Assembly (NCBI GenBank): GCA_032433765.1
Contig: JAVIAB010000024.1
Location: forward strand, 8,552,821 to 8,616,820
Reading direction: 5' to 3'
Source: Megaustenia siamemsis
Taxonomy: Eukaryota; Mollusca; Gastropoda; Stylommatophora; Ariophantidae
DNA length: 64,000 bases
Part shown: piece after piece, positions 12,115 to 63,838 of the stretch
How positions within the stretch are numbered: position 1 is the stretch's first letter
Layout: each line of letters opens with the position of its first letter
Program-made: the position numbers and the translations under genes
The notes under the pieces: generated by a model
Databases searched by the model: none
What the model saw: the letters and a program-made list of their open reading frames with translations, nothing else
What the model was told of the DNA's origin: nothing

Positions 12115-12510
12115 GTGTTTGTAACAAAGCTACGCCAGTAAGTTTGTAACAAAGCTACGCCAGCAAGTTTGTAACAAAGCAACGGCAGTAAGTTTGTAAC
12201 AAAGCTACGCCAGTAAGTTTGTAACAAAGCTACGCCAGCAAGTTTGTAACAAAGCAACGGCAGTAAGTTTGTAACAAAGCTACGCCAGCAAGTTTGTAAC
12301 AAAGCAACGGCAGTAAGTTTGTAACAAAGCTACGCTAGTAAGTTTGTAACAAAGCTACGCCAGCAAGTTTGTAACAGAGCAACGGCAGTAAGTTTGTAAC
12401 AAAGCTACGCCAGTAAGTTTGTAACAAAGCTACGCCAGTAAGTTTGTAACAAAGCTACGCCAGCAAGTTTGTAACAAAGCTACGCCAGTAAGTTTGTAAC
12501 AAAACTACTC
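12115..12510. repeat. 25-bp minisatellite
   Basis: About 16 copies of a 25-bp unit (AAAGCTACGCCAGTAAGTTT then GTAAC), with variants AACGGCAG and CAGCAAG alternating in a loose higher-order pattern. The minus-strand open frame (repeated LLCYKLAGVALLQT) is an artefact of the repeat. Confidence 0.9.
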
Positions 12511-12511
12511 C

Positions 12512-12602
12512 AATTAGCTGAGTGGCAGTGTACAGGGCGTTCGGCTTCTCGTGGCAAGGCGCAGTGCCATGGAGTACGGGTTCGATCCTGCTTCGGACCA
12601 TA
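12512..12602 (+). mobile_element. tRNA-like SINE head, unassigned family
   Basis: A tRNA-like segment has an A-box-like TTAGCTGAGTGGCAGTG and a perfect B box GGGTTCGATCC at 12,579-12,589. It directly follows the 25-bp array. No intact cloverleaf is evident, so a SINE head or decayed tRNA is more likely than a functional gene. Positions 12,603-13,985 are AT-rich with no recognisable gene. Confidence 0.45.
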
Positions 12603-13986
12603 TATTGTTCTTTGTTTTTTTTCTGTTGTTTATTTGTCATTTTTTCCGAGTGCTAACACATACCTTTTCCTTCTATTATTTCCTATTATCGCCTCGCAAG
12701 TTTCCCTATTTAATAATATTTATTTATTATAATTTGTCTCCCCTACGCCAGTAACTATTTTACTGTGTAATAGGCACATACGAATTTCTCCGCCCCTCAA
12801 ATGATATAAAGCCACCGACCAAAATCAAAGTCAGTTTTATCTCGTCACTGACGACTATATGCCTTGAGAGCAACATCAATGGCACTTCTGTCTTTTTCAT
12901 TCATAGCTGATCAGAAAGTCAAGAATGGCAGAACATGCCCTTAGATGACATCTCCACACTTTAATCTCCCTTCATTGTCCATCATTATTCTTCAAAAGTG
13001 TCCTCTTCTTCCAGTATCTTATCGTCTTTTTGCAACTTTAAAAAATGTGAATGACTGAAAGAAAACACTTTTGATGATTTAATTCTGAACCCCCATGTTG
13101 CGTTCTTGACTGTGATATTTTTGCAGAAACAAACAAGAAAGAAACGATGAAAAAAAAAAAAAAATCCTGCGTTTTTACATTATGATTTTTGAAAACTAAA
13201 AGTTAACATATTTCAATACAAATAGTTATCTCCCTTACTCATGTATACAGAATGTAATTCACATTTGATGTTCTACTCATCACTAACTTGTCACTTCCAT
13301 TTGTTGAAAAATCATCTGATTATTTGTGTACACATGAAATAATTGACATTTGTGATTGAATCATTACCAGTGTATCAATTCTGAATATACACATCACCTT
13401 TCGTTGCTTATACACGCATACATATTTCACCTTTCATGATCTACACATCATAAGTTTTATGATTTCAAATCACACAGTAAATCCTGTTTTTAAAATGTAA
13501 TTTATCTTTGATGGTATAATTCTCTAACTTCATGTTTTAATTTATCGCCAGGTTGCGCAGAATTCAAGTCTTCAGAACAACAATGTGAACACCTAGACAG
13601 TCCGTGTTCGCGACGCACAGATTCTACATCAACCGTCTCTGTCCTTTTTGTGTTTCTATCGTTTGTTATTATTTCAGCTTCTTATTGTTGGTTTTTTCCT
13701 GGATCTTCTTACAGTATATTTACTATTTATTTTCAGTGTTGATGTATATGTTCATATATTACTAACTTTAAATTTATCACATTTTTTTCAACTTATCATT
13801 ATTTGTGTATTATTTTCTCTTAACCTTTTTTTTTCACTCTAGCCACATGAACTACAGACATATCTATCTAAAGTTTAATCTGCCCGTCAAGTATCTCTAT
13901 CTATGTCCCAAGATTTTGTTCTAAACAGCGTAAACAAAATAGTCACACCGACTACAGATACATCTCCTCCTGGTAAATGCTACTTT

Positions 13987-14328
13987 AGATAAAGGTAAAG
14001 GTAAGGTAAAGTACGAGACTTGAACCGGCGTCTTAGCACGCGAGTGTACACCCATATGTGCTCGGCCGCCTATCCAGAAATGTTCGGATATTTCTGTATA
14101 GTGTCGCCTCAAGCATCGAAACTCAGATGCGAAGCGACATTCCTCACCTTCCCAGGATAATACCCTGGTACCCATTTCTGCCAACGGCTGGGTCGACCGT
14201 GGGGGTATTTTTTTATTTTTACAACCACGAGTACAATTCACACTGCTCCCAGCGGGAATCGAACACGGGTTGTCCGAACGTCGCTAGTCTAGTCGGGTGG
14301 TTTTCCAACTAGGCTACCGAGGCCCCCA
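13987..14328 (-). mobile_element. tRNA-derived SINE, family 3
   Basis: The tRNA-like head sits at 14,245-14,328 on the minus strand, with an A box (GGTAGCCTAGTTGG) and a B box (TGTTCGATTCCCGCTGGGAG). The body contains GGGTCGACC and a GTCGCTTCGCATCTGAG region. A 5'-truncated relative in the opposite orientation lies at 44,459-44,740. Confidence 0.75.
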
Positions 14329-14392
14329 ACTGCTACTTTAGATATTTCCAGTGAAACTGTCCACATTATTTTACATTGAGTTACATTAGAGA

Positions 14393-15002
14393 CCACAGAG
14401 ATCTGAAAACAAATGCAACGCGTTAAATACTTGGGCACTTTAATAACATCAGATGGAAGATGCACCACAGAAATAAAATGCAGAATATCTCAGGCCAAAA
14501 TAGTATTTCAGAAAATGAAAAATATCTTATGCAACAAATCTATGTCAATAGAAGTGAGAAAGAGAGTTCATCGGTGCTATATATAGCCACTTCTGACCTA
14601 TGGAAGCGAATCCTGGGCAGTAGACAAACAAATGAATAGACGACTAGAGGCCACAGAGATGGGATTTCTCAGAAGAATGTTGAAAGTTCCCTGGACAGCT
14701 GAAAAGATCAACAAGGACATTCTCAAAGAGGCCAACACAAAAAGGGAGCTCCTACAAAAAATTAGAAAGAGGCAATTGACATTTTTTTCAGGCGTTTCAT
14801 GAGGAGAGGAAAGTTTGAGTTCTTGATTACAACTGGCCAAACACAGGGAAAGAGAAACCACGGACGACAAAGAGGGAAGGTACTTGATAGATTGGTGTCG
14901 TAGCACGATAAACAGTAAACAACAGAACAGATACAATGCATTGTAGGCAGAAATTGTGGAAGGACATGATCGCCTACGCCAATCAGCATGGCACATGATA
15001 AT
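14393..15002 (+). mobile_element. RTE-like LINE 3' fragment (subfamily A-I)
   Basis: Covers the end of ORF2: SDGRCTTEIKCRISQAK, a CY..LLTYGSESWAVD block, RRLEATEMGFLRRMLKVPWT, and a final MRRGKFE block with frame breaks. It ends in the conserved GCATGGCACATGATAATGAG tail. It is adjacent to a short 29-bp tandem repeat at 15,038-15,135. Confidence 0.8.
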
Positions 15003-15037
15003 GAGTTACACTTTTGCACACTCAGGCCTACACATCC

Positions 15038-15135
15038 ATAATACCTTTCTTCACACTTCCTTCCTAGTTATACCTTTCTTCACGCTTCCTTCCTAGTTAT
15101 ACCTTTCTTCACACTTCCTTTCTAGTTATACCCTT
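15038..15135. repeat. 29-bp tandem repeat, about 3.5 copies
   Basis: Unit contains ATACCTTTCTTCACACTTCC followed by TTCCTAGTT. Copies are nearly identical. It lies between LINE fragments of families A and B. Confidence 0.8.
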
Positions 15136-15224
15136 CTCTCATTCTCACTATTACTGCAGCATGTGACTTCCCGTTACAACTTCTAACTCTACTGATTATC
15201 GCCTCCTATCTATTGTTATAGACG

Positions 15225-15650
15225 TTGAATTACCAATGTCAATCCTGGACCCCAGATGCAAGAACAATAAGAAAATAACCTCTACAGAGATGAAATGTGT
15301 TAGACGATTGACAGGAAACAGTCTGAGAGATAAGATCAGAAATGAAGAACTGAGAAAAAAGCTAGGAATAGCCCCCGCCATAGAATATATAAGGAAACAA
15401 CAGATAAAATGGTTTGGCCATATGACAAGGCAGAAAGATCAAAACACAACACAATGAGCCATCAGCAAACGTTGTGAGAATACCAGACCCAAGGGTCGAC
15501 CATGAAAAAGATTGATCGATGGAATATTAGAAGCACTAGGAAATATAACAGCAGCAGAGGTGAACAGAAGTGCAAAAGATCGCAAATTATATCTCCCATC
15601 GACGCTGAAAGGCAGATGAGGAAGGAAAGAAGAAGGAGAAAAAGATCTAT
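15225..15650 (+). mobile_element. RTE-like LINE 3' fragment (family B)
   Basis: The plus strand encodes STEMKCVRRLTGNSLRDKIR, LRKKLGIAPAIEYIRKQQIK and WFGHMTRQKD. The frame then breaks, with the remaining end continuing as a decayed NRSAKDRKLYLPSTLKGR-like stretch. This is the 3' terminal coding part of the element best seen at 27,230-30,545. Confidence 0.8.
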
Positions 15651-15904
15651 TGTCAATTAGTTTGTCTTATATCAGATACATGTGCAAGTTTTCCAATTAT
15701 ATCAATTCTTGGCTCTATGATTAATGCCACTGGCAAGCTATATTGGAACACACAACATCTCGAGATGTCTCCTTCCTCTCTTTAGTCATTCTCAATATAT
15801 TAAATCTCTCCACTAAAGTATCCCATATTGTCCTAGATCCCCTATAAGAAGCAATTGCATTTGTATTCACAATTACACATCTAGTTGTTTGTCCACTTTC
15901 TTCT

Positions 15905-16175
15905 TCTTCTACTATTTTAGCTCCCTGTGGAGCATCGATCGTCAACAAACTCTTTTCAAGTTGTTCTGTTTCTTGCCATTCTTTTAAGATCAATCCATGT
16001 CTTTCCCATCATCTTCATCTCTGCTTCTATCTGTCTTCTCCAAGAATTCTTTGGTCTTCCTCTTTGTCTTTTCCCATGGGGATTCCAAAAAAGTGTCTGT
16101 TGTGTAATACTCTCAATTGACTTCCGCAGTTTGTCCACTTTACTCCCCCAAATATTCTTCCATATTAAAATTGCT
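15905..16175 (-). mobile_element. RTE-like LINE C-terminal fragment (family E)
   Basis: The minus strand gives FWNPHGKRQRGRPKNSWRRQ followed by IEAEMKMMGKTWIDLKRMA and a TTW end, then a GCTCCACAGGGAGCTAAAAT-like terminus. The basic GKR.RGRPK block is the usual end of RTE-type ORF2. A second copy lies at 59,928-60,165. Confidence 0.7.
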
Positions 16176-16599
16176 TATTTAATTCTGCGTGCTATGTTCT
16201 CTTTTACTCTTTTATTTATTTAACAGCCTGTTAGTTTTGTCTTTTTCTACTTCCTCACAACACTTTTATTTAACTGGCTTCTTTTAACACTCAATGCTCT
16301 TGTATAAGTTTCACTTCACAATCTATGGTTTACTTTAACTGATCAATGTAAGAGCTTATTTGACATCCATTAAACTTATATGTTGAACACAAGAGCCTCG
16401 TGTGATCTTATTTCAACATCTAAAAAATATCTATATACGAGTAATTGCAAATGTACACATACCTTGCTTCTGTCTCCTATAATACTTATCTCAGCTAGTT
16501 CTTTGTCCTTTCTCAATTGTTTATGTTGAGGTTCTTTACTTTTGTATTTAATGTTATAATTGTAATATTTATTTATTGTAAATTTCAACAGGGCTGAAA

Positions 16600-16805
16600 T
16601 TAAGAATGGCAAAATGTTACATCTTCTCAATATTCCTGTATGGTACAGAAACATACAGATTAGACAAGAAAACAGAACAGAAAATTGAAGCCTTTGAAAT
16701 AGGGATTTATAGAAGAATAGGTAGAATTGGATGGAAACAAAAGATAACAAACGATGAAGTTTTAAAACAACTAAAAATAAAAAGATAACTACTAAATACA
16801 ATTAA
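16600..16805 (+). mobile_element. RTE-like LINE fragment (family C)
   Basis: Reads MAKCYIFSIFLYGTETYRLD, then KKTEQKIEAFEIGIYRRIGR and IGWKQKITNDEVLKQLK. It matches the family C copy at 9,515-10,440 in the opposite orientation and is truncated at both ends. Confidence 0.7.
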
Positions 16806-17439
16806 GACAAGACAAATCCATCAGTGGCACAGCAGGTGTTTTGGACTAGTGACGATCGAACATTGGGGGAAAACAGAGAATCTGACCAGCAGATTTAACG
16901 AGGCCGGCGAGTCCACAAATCTACGCAGAGTACTAGAAATATACGATTCACAGCGAACCATAAGGATGTCCGGCCAGTTACGGAGCAGACACTCCTTCCA
17001 GCACGAGCAAGTGGTCGTCTGAAGGTGGCCGGTCTGTCTCGCAACACAAGAAGGTCCAGATTCAGTTCAGCGGAATTAGGCAAACTGCCTGATTGTTGAC
17101 ATCAATGGAACGACCTCGTTAAAGGGTTGGCGACTGCTGACAGAGCAGGCGCGCAGGAGTTCACGTGTAACACATAGCCCCTTTGTCCATCACTTTGGTC
17201 AAGTTAGAGGGGCATCAAGTGCGTTCAAGGTTAGACGCTCACGTTAAAGAGCGTGTTTATCAACAGTAACAGCTCGCACAGTGCGAAGTCAAGGTCGCAG
17301 ACGTAGATTATATAGTCATGTGACTGTTTACATTACCGACCACCAGTCATTGATCAGACAGACAGAGTAGGTAATATGACAGAAGTAGACAGACAAGCGA
17401 TGTGTCTGTTTACTCTCATCTGTTTACATTAATGTTCCG
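16806..17439. other. No gene recognised; GC-richer block of unknown origin
   Basis: Positions 16,820-17,380 are GC-richer than their surroundings and contain no open frame with known motifs. They may be a decayed transposon. I found no second copy in the window. Confidence 0.3.
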
Positions 17440-17708
17440 TGTACAAAGTAAGAGTGATGGAGTGAAAAGAATTAACATTTCATCGAATATCCAAACAAAA
17501 AAATAAGCTGCAGTCCTGTCATAGCAAACATAGCACACGTAAAAGACATAGGGGATAGTGGCACCGATAGTGAACGCAACTGAACTGTCCTTCCTCATAC
17601 GAGATCATCATTCATCGTAAGCAATCGGCAGAAACAATCACCATTTGATGAAATAGGCAGCTCACGGTGTGCACTGAGCACTAATCTCAGTAGCTCCTGC
17701 AGCAAGTC
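17440..17708 (+). repeat. Unclassified interspersed repeat X, copy 1
   Basis: About 270 bp matching 34,320-34,560 in the same orientation. Shared words include GATATCATCATTCATCGTAA (with small changes), a GTGCAC/GAGCACT block, and CTCAGTAGCTCCTGCA at the right end. There are no coding motifs and no obvious tRNA promoter, so the class is unknown (short non-autonomous element is my guess). Confidence 0.6.
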
Positions 17709-19084
17709 GGATTTGGAATATGAGGAAACTGCAACAAGGAACCCTTTTAGACAGTGTCTCAATTGTGTATTTTCAGACAGCGTATCAAATTTGAGGCGTG
17801 GTCTTGAGGCTAAAACCACTGTTCCCCTGGCTGAAAAGCCGACGTACGGTGTTCGAAGCCCACGGTTGACAGAAAGGATTGTTTCGATCAGGGGTGAAAT
17901 ACAGTCCTGCGCCTCACACGTCGTGGCGACTGCTTGACCAAGCGGCCTTTATCCCTCTGGTTTTATCCGTGCCATCGACACACACCAGCAATGGTACTTT
18001 GTGTCGTCAATAAGTTTTTTTTTTCTAAATAGTCTCAATTGTTCATTGCCGCCTATCCGCCATATTAACCGGAAGTCCATGCCTTTACTTACAACCACAA
18101 ACACTCACCAGTAATTGCGCATACACTAACAAACACACACACACACATACTTGTTTCATTCGGAATCACTTTCGTGCACTCACTATCACATAAACACTCA
18201 CTTGTTAATTAAACACACACGCATTTATGTAAACCGACGAACATTATTGCTCGTAGTAGACATACGCACATGCTATCACTCATCAACACACGCACAAGCG
18301 CTTACTGTAAAGAGCTCACATATATACACACGCTCACTTTCTGCCCAACCGATGCAACAACAACCACTAACACACACACACACACACACACACGAGCGCG
18401 AACACGATCACGTGTTACAAAAACACATCACGTGACTAGTGAGAGACCTGGTTCAGTCCTTGCCTACGTTATTACTTACATCACAAGCACAGATCAACTA
18501 ATCTCACATACCCTCTTGGGCACGATAACTGGAAACATACACTCCAGTAACAGCTCACGGTAACGATCAAAACGTAAACAACAATTGTTCTCATTAACGT
18601 CTCCTACACATACCTTCAAGACGGCGAGCGGCTCATATCAACATCGACGTGGTGTCAGTTACTCCGCTCACAAATTAATACTTCGCGAGCACGCACATAT
18701 ACCACAGCTGTTTATTCCAGCTTGAAAGTGACACTTTAGTTCAAATCTAAGAAAAATATAATTGGCAACATTTATGAATGCAGTTGTCTTGCGCCTACAA
18801 CATTCCCCTCATTGTGAATTTTGATATGTTATGGGAGTGGTTTCAGTTTGTGACATAAGACACAAAACGTAACATATTTTAGCTAAGTCAAGATTTATGT
18901 GTGGACTATATTTAGTAGCTAATGTTCGTGTCAATGAACTCAAAGATTGACAAATATGAGAGTATGGAGGGATAAATCATCAATTGTTAACCCACACAAG
19001 TTCATTGTTTTAAAAATACAGCTTCCTAAACACTTTAAATGTAAAATAGACAACGGCTGTGGTTTTAACTCTTTCAGTACAGAA
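17709..19084. other. No gene recognised; CA-rich stretch 18,100-18,440
   Basis: Contains ACACAC microsatellite and looser CA-rich DNA at 18,100-18,440. A B-box-like GTGTTCGAAGCC at 17,849 might mark a decayed tRNA-like SINE head. Nothing else can be supported. Confidence 0.4.
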
Positions 19085-19692
19085 TAAAAAAGTTCTGAAA
19101 CAAGTGCAACGTTTCTAATACTTGGGCACAATAATAACATCAGATGGGAGATGCACCACAGAAATAAAAAGCGGAATAGCTCAGGCCAAAATAGCATTTC
19201 AGAAATAAAAAAAAATCTTATGCAACAAATCTATGTCAATAAAAATGAGAAAGAGAGTTCATCGGTGCAATATATAGAACCAATTCTGACCTATGGAAGC
19301 GAATCATGGACAGTCGACAAACAAATGAAGAGACGATTAGAGGCCACAGAGATGGGATTTCTCAGATGAATGTTGAAAGTTCCCTGGAGCTAAAAGACCA
19401 ATGAGGAAGTTCTCAAAGAGGCCATCACAAAAGGGAGCTCTTAAAAAGCATCAGAAAGAAGCAATCAACATTTTTCGGGCACATCATGAGAAGAGGAAAG
19501 TTGGAATACTTGGTAACAACTGGCAAAATAAAAGGAAAGAGAGATCGCGGGCGACAAAGAGAGAAAATACTGGATAGCTTGGTGTCATGGCATGGAAAAC
19601 AGTAAACAACAGAACTGATACGATGCATTGTAGATAGAAGTTTGTGGAGGGACATGATCACCTACGCCAACCGGTATGGCACATGATGATGA
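19085..19692 (+). mobile_element. RTE-like LINE 3' fragment (subfamily A-I)
   Basis: Among the better preserved A-I copies: SDGRCTTEIKSGIAQAK, PILTYGSESWTVDKQMKRRL, EATEMGFLR, an FFGHIMRRGKLEYLVTTGKI block and RGRQREKILDSLVSWHGKQ. Frame breaks separate them. It ends with GGTATGGCACATGATGATGA. Confidence 0.8.
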
Positions 19693-19862
19693 TGAGTACT
19701 GAAGGTTTTTATCAATTTAGCGGTAAACATTTCAGAGACACAATTGTTCATGTTTTTAAATATTAATCCACATAATATATTTACTTAATACTTAACATAT
19801 TATATATGGATTTTTAGATAGTTAAACAAGGAATTATCTTTCAACGATATCAAGATCATACA
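19693..19862 (+). repeat. Unclassified interspersed repeat Y, copy 1
   Basis: About 170 bp that recur at 61,455-61,625 in the same orientation. Shared words include GGTTTTTATCAAT, CATGTTTTTAAATA, CTTAACATATTATATAT and TTAAACAAGGAATTAT. It begins right after the ATG-repeat tail of a LINE here, and runs straight into LINE family F at the other site. It is non-coding. Confidence 0.65.
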
Positions 19863-20029
19863 CGATATGTAAAAAGAATATGGTTTGATGACAGATTACA
19901 CTAATCAAATTGAGAGTGACGCACTGTGCGGCTAGACGTTCATGATAGATATCGACATGGCTCATGGGACGTCGAACTGTACGGAAAGAGTTAATGGCAT
20001 GGAAAATATACTAATATAGAGGCAAATGA

Positions 20030-20500
20030 TACCGGAGCTAAACCTAAGAATAGCAAAATGTTTATTTTATCAACATTCCTGTACGGTAGAGAAACATGGA
20101 CATTAGACAAGAAAACAGAACAGATAATTGAAGACTTTGAAATGTGGATTTATAGAAGACCTGCAGGAAATGGATGGAAATAAAAGAGAGCACAAGATGA
20201 AGTTTTAAAAGGGTGAAATGTTAAAGAAGAATTATTAAACACAATTCAAACATTAGAAATGAGATTTGTAGGCGTGTTTCACACAACGGAATATTAAAAG
20301 TAATCTTAGAAGGGAAAATACAAGGTAAATGAGGCAGAGGCAGACCAAGACTTATATGTACGAGTAACATCAAAAGATGGATAAGTCAGCCTATGACAAC
20401 CTACACTATCAAAGCAAGAGACACTGCGGAACGGCGCTCCATGATAGCCAATCTTCGATGCGGAGACAGCACTCAATGATGATGATGGTGATACATATAT
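20030..20500 (+). mobile_element. RTE-like LINE fragment (family C), decayed
   Basis: Conceptual fragments match family C (a FLYGRETWTLDKKTEQ-like block, FEMWIYR, and the end GRGRPRL) with several stops. It ends near 20,485 in GATGATGATGG, the same type of tail as at 9,500. Confidence 0.7.
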
Positions 20501-20850
20501 ACTATCTTTATGAAAGGATACAATTGAACAGATTAACTAAAATATCACTGACAAACAACTGTGAGATGGATATTAAGTTGATACGTCCATCTTGTTGCCA
20601 TTCTACATTCTCCAGCTATTGTTTACAACAAAATAGAACATGACTCTTTCAGTAAAGATACTGCTTTCATGAAACTACTTATGTAACGAACACAAAAGAA
20701 CGTCATCTAAACAAACGCCTTATCTTTCTGCCTGCGCGCAGTTGATGACGTCTTATCTGCTGCTCACAGATTCCAAAGTTGGTTAGCGGGTTTCAAGCTT
20801 GTATTGGTTACAGTCACATCTTCATACATTTATTTATTTCCTTTTTCTGA

Positions 20851-21221
20851 CTTGTGTTCACAATTGTTGTTTAGACTTGTGTTCACAATTGTTGTTTAGA
20901 CTTGTGTTCACAATTATTGTTTAGACTTGTGTTCACAATTATTGTTTAGACTTGTGTTCACAATTGTTGTTAAGACATGTGTTCACAATTGTTGTTTAGA
21001 CTTGTGTTCACAATTATTGTTTAGACTTGTGTTCACAATTGTTGTTTAGACTTGTGTTCACAATTGTTGTTTAGACTTGTGTTCACAATTGTTGTTTAGA
21101 CATGTGTTCACAATTGTTGTTTAGACATGTGTTCACAATTGTTTGTTTAGACTTGTGTTCACAATTGTTAAGATTTGTGTTCACAATTGTTGTTTAGACT
21201 TGTGTTCACAATTGTTGTTTA
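20851..21221. repeat. 25-bp minisatellite (CTTGTGTTCACAATTGTTGT type)
   Basis: About 15 near-identical 25-bp copies, CTTGTGTTCACAATTGTTGT then TTAGA. Each contains the palindrome ACAATTGT, which could be a binding motif, but this is speculation. Positions 20,501-20,850 and 21,222-21,601 hold no gene. Confidence 0.95.
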
Positions 21222-21601
21222 ACAGTCAATCAAATAATAATAATGAACACAACGAAACGGCCTTATGTTTCATGATGCTATTATAACGCTCTATCCACGC
21301 TTCAGAAAAATAGGCTTTTCATCAGAGAAGCCCAGAATATGCCGTGAAATGCGTAAAATTTTACAATTATTTTTAAAATCCAACATTAAAACATGGCTGA
21401 TTATTAAGGTTCGATTCTGACTTGTACGAGAGGTCAAGGTGAAACTATTTCAGAACGCGAGTGTTAGGTGAGGGCAATGTTGTGATCCAGCTTTCATGAA
21501 ATACATTTTGACAACAACAACAACAAAAAGGGGGGGGGTCATTATGGGTGCCATTCAGTGCTCCTACTTCGAAACTTTATCTCCACGTACAGAGATCCGA
21601 T

Positions 21602-21851
21602 GGTTGTCGCGATAGCTCAGTGGTTAATGAACTGGACTACAGAGGACATGAGGGCTCATCGACGGCTCCGGTTAACCCAGCCTTTAATGGATACCGGATT
21701 TATTTTATGGGAAATTAAAGCGGCACGGGTGTAATACCGACCAAATTACCCCAAAAAATCATGTGCCTAAGGTCTTTAAAGTTTATGGTCACTAACACCA
21801 TATTCCTTATACGCCACTTGACGTGACGAGGTACTTTACTTTTTTTTTAAT
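21602..21851 (+). mobile_element. tRNA-derived SINE, family 1
   Basis: Plus-strand copy. A box GATAGCTCAGTGGTTAATG at 21,611; the B box is decayed; the body ends with GCCACTTGACGTGACGAGG and a T-rich tail. Positions 21,852-22,264 between this and the next SINE copy contain an unclassified stretch with no reading frame. Confidence 0.8.
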
Positions 21852-22264
21852 TTTTTTATAGAGATCCTATATATTTTTTTGGTGTCTCTCTGACTCCTAC
21901 AGAATGTCATACCTTGGTGCTAGTGGCTTAACCCCTTTAGTAGGTCCTTCAAGACGAGAACGGAAACTAGAAAAATAGAACCAGGGTTTTCACCTGTCAT
22001 TTAACGTGCGAAGAGTTCACACAGGGCTTTTTTTGCCGTTATCCGAGAGGGCTACACATCGGATCACGTTACCGAGACACAAGGGGAGAGTAACGCCACT
22101 AAGAAACCACACATTCTATTTTTGATATAAAAACCGAGACCCTCTTGTCGAGAGGCTGACGACTTACCTCTTGACCACCAAAACATTTGTCTTTTACATC
22201 AAATTTGCTTGATAAACTTGAAAATAAATGCAATATATTTTGCCGAGAACTTCAGAAGCCCATA

Positions 22265-22522
22265 GTAAAGTAAAGTACCCCCCGTCACGCCAAGTGGCGT
22301 ATAGGGAAATATGGTGTTAGTGACCCTATATTTTACAGACCTTCAGCACATGATTTTTTTGGGGTAATGTGGTCAGTATTACGCCCGTGCTGCTTTTACT
22401 TTCCCAGAAAAAATCCGGTACCCATTTAAGGCTGGGTGAACCCGGAGCCGTCGGTTGGGATCGAACCCTACCCCTTGTCCGTAGTAGTCCAGTTCACTAA
22501 CCACTGAGCTATCACGGCTCCT
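22265..22522 (-). mobile_element. tRNA-derived SINE, family 1
   Basis: Minus-strand copy with well preserved head: GATAGCTCAGTGGTTAGTGA (A box) and GGTTCGATCC (B box). It lies 240 bp upstream of exon 1 of the fibrinogen-related gene and points away from it. Confidence 0.85.
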
Positions 22523-22544
22523 ACTAATTTTTAGGGAATTAGTA

Positions 22545-22632
22545 AAACCCAGGTGTCCTCGCCAGGATTACGAACCCCGGCTGTTGCCGTGGTAAGCCAA
22601 CCGCCTATCGATTGCGCTAACCGGACACAGAA
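22545..22632 (-). mobile_element. tRNA-like sequence (decayed tRNA or SINE head)
   Basis: On the minus strand the segment starts GTGTCCGGTTAGCGCAATCG and ends CGAGGACAC. The two ends pair as an acceptor-like stem (GTGTCC with GGACAC). It has an A box (GTTAGCGCAAT) and B box (GGGTTCGTAATCC). The anticodon arm does not form cleanly, so I doubt it is a working tRNA gene. Confidence 0.45.
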
Positions 22633-22664
22633 GCCCATAGGTCTATTTAATTTGAGAACCGCTC

Positions 22665-22698
22665 TAGTATATAGCATGACGTTGAAGAAGATATATTA
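22665..22698 (+). promoter_or_regulatory. Possible TATA-like elements upstream of exon 1
   Basis: TAGTATATAGC (22,665-22,675) and ATATATTA (22,691-22,698) lie about 65-100 bp before the proposed start codon. In AT-rich DNA such words are common, so this is only a candidate core promoter. Confidence 0.2.
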
Positions 22699-22764
22699 AC
22701 ATGTTGTAGATGTCCCTTTCTTTAAGTAATGTAATTCTTGCATGCTAATATTTGTTGTTTCACG

Positions 22765-62917
<40,153 letters not shown>

Positions 62918-63104
62918 TGAAAGGTCAAATATTGTTAGTTCAAGTCAAAAGTATTTTGGAAATTAATTAAAAGTCACATTCTTTTCTTATTGTTTGTTGT
63001 TGTTATTATTGTTGTTGTTGAAGATATGATTTGTTTAGTCCCAAGTCAGATTTTATTTGTTAAAGACCACATTTATTTAGTTAAATGTCCGATTTTTTAT
63101 TTAC

Positions 63105-63340
63105 TGGTAAGATTTGTTTAGTTAAATGTAAGATAAGATTTGTTTCTGAAAAGTAAGATTTGTTTAGTTAAATGTAAGATAAGATTTGTTTCTGAAAAGT
63201 AAGATTTGTTTAGTTAAATGTAAGATTTGTTTAGCTAAATATAAGATTGTTTGTGTAAAGTAAGATTTGTTTAGTTAAATGTAAGATTTTTTGTGAAAAA
63301 GTAAGATTTGTTTAGTTAAATGTAAGATTGCTGGGGTTAG
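63105..63340. repeat. Imperfect tandem repeat in the 3' flank
   Basis: Repeats of GTAAGATTTGTTTAGTTAAA with variable spacers, about ten copies. Positions 62,918-63,104 and 63,341-63,536 are AT-rich 3' flank, with no gene. Confidence 0.7.
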
Positions 63341-63536
63341 AAGTAGGAATTGTTTATTTAAGTAAATGTCAGATTCTTAATTTCTTAAAAAATCAGATTT
63401 GTTTCATTAAAAGTCAGATTTTACTAAAAGTTACATTTGGTTAGTTAAATGTAAGAATTTTTTTTTGAGGTGAGATATATTAAAGGAAATCCCAGAAATG
63501 TTGAGAAGAATATCAGCCATGTTTAGATACAGTGAG

Positions 63537-63800
63537 GGAGCCGCGATAGCTCAGTGGCTAGTGAACTGAACTACAAAGGACAAGAGGTAGGGTTCGATCC
63601 CAACCGACTGCTTCCGGATTCACCCAGCCTTTAATGGGTACCGGTCATATTTCTGCGAAAGTGAAGCGGCACAGGCGTAATACCGACCACATTACCCCAA
63701 AAATCGCGTGCCGAAGGTCTGTAAAAGTTATGGTCACTAACACCATACTCCCTATACGCCACTTGGCGTGACGGGGGTACTATACTTTTTTTTTTTTTTT
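63537..63800 (+). mobile_element. tRNA-derived SINE, family 1 (best preserved head)
   Basis: GAGCCGCGATAGCTCAGTGG and GGTTCGATCC form near-consensus A and B boxes 35 bases apart. The body ends GCCACTTGGCGTGACGGGGG and a 15-base T run. Confidence 0.9.
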
Positions 63801-63838
63801 GTTAGATAAAGTCTAGATAGATAAGTTTATATAAGATA

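Noticed and set aside
13648..13842. Hydrophobic small protein
   Set aside because: AT-rich low-complexity stretch rich in TTT/TTA codons; no motif, no splice or promoter support.
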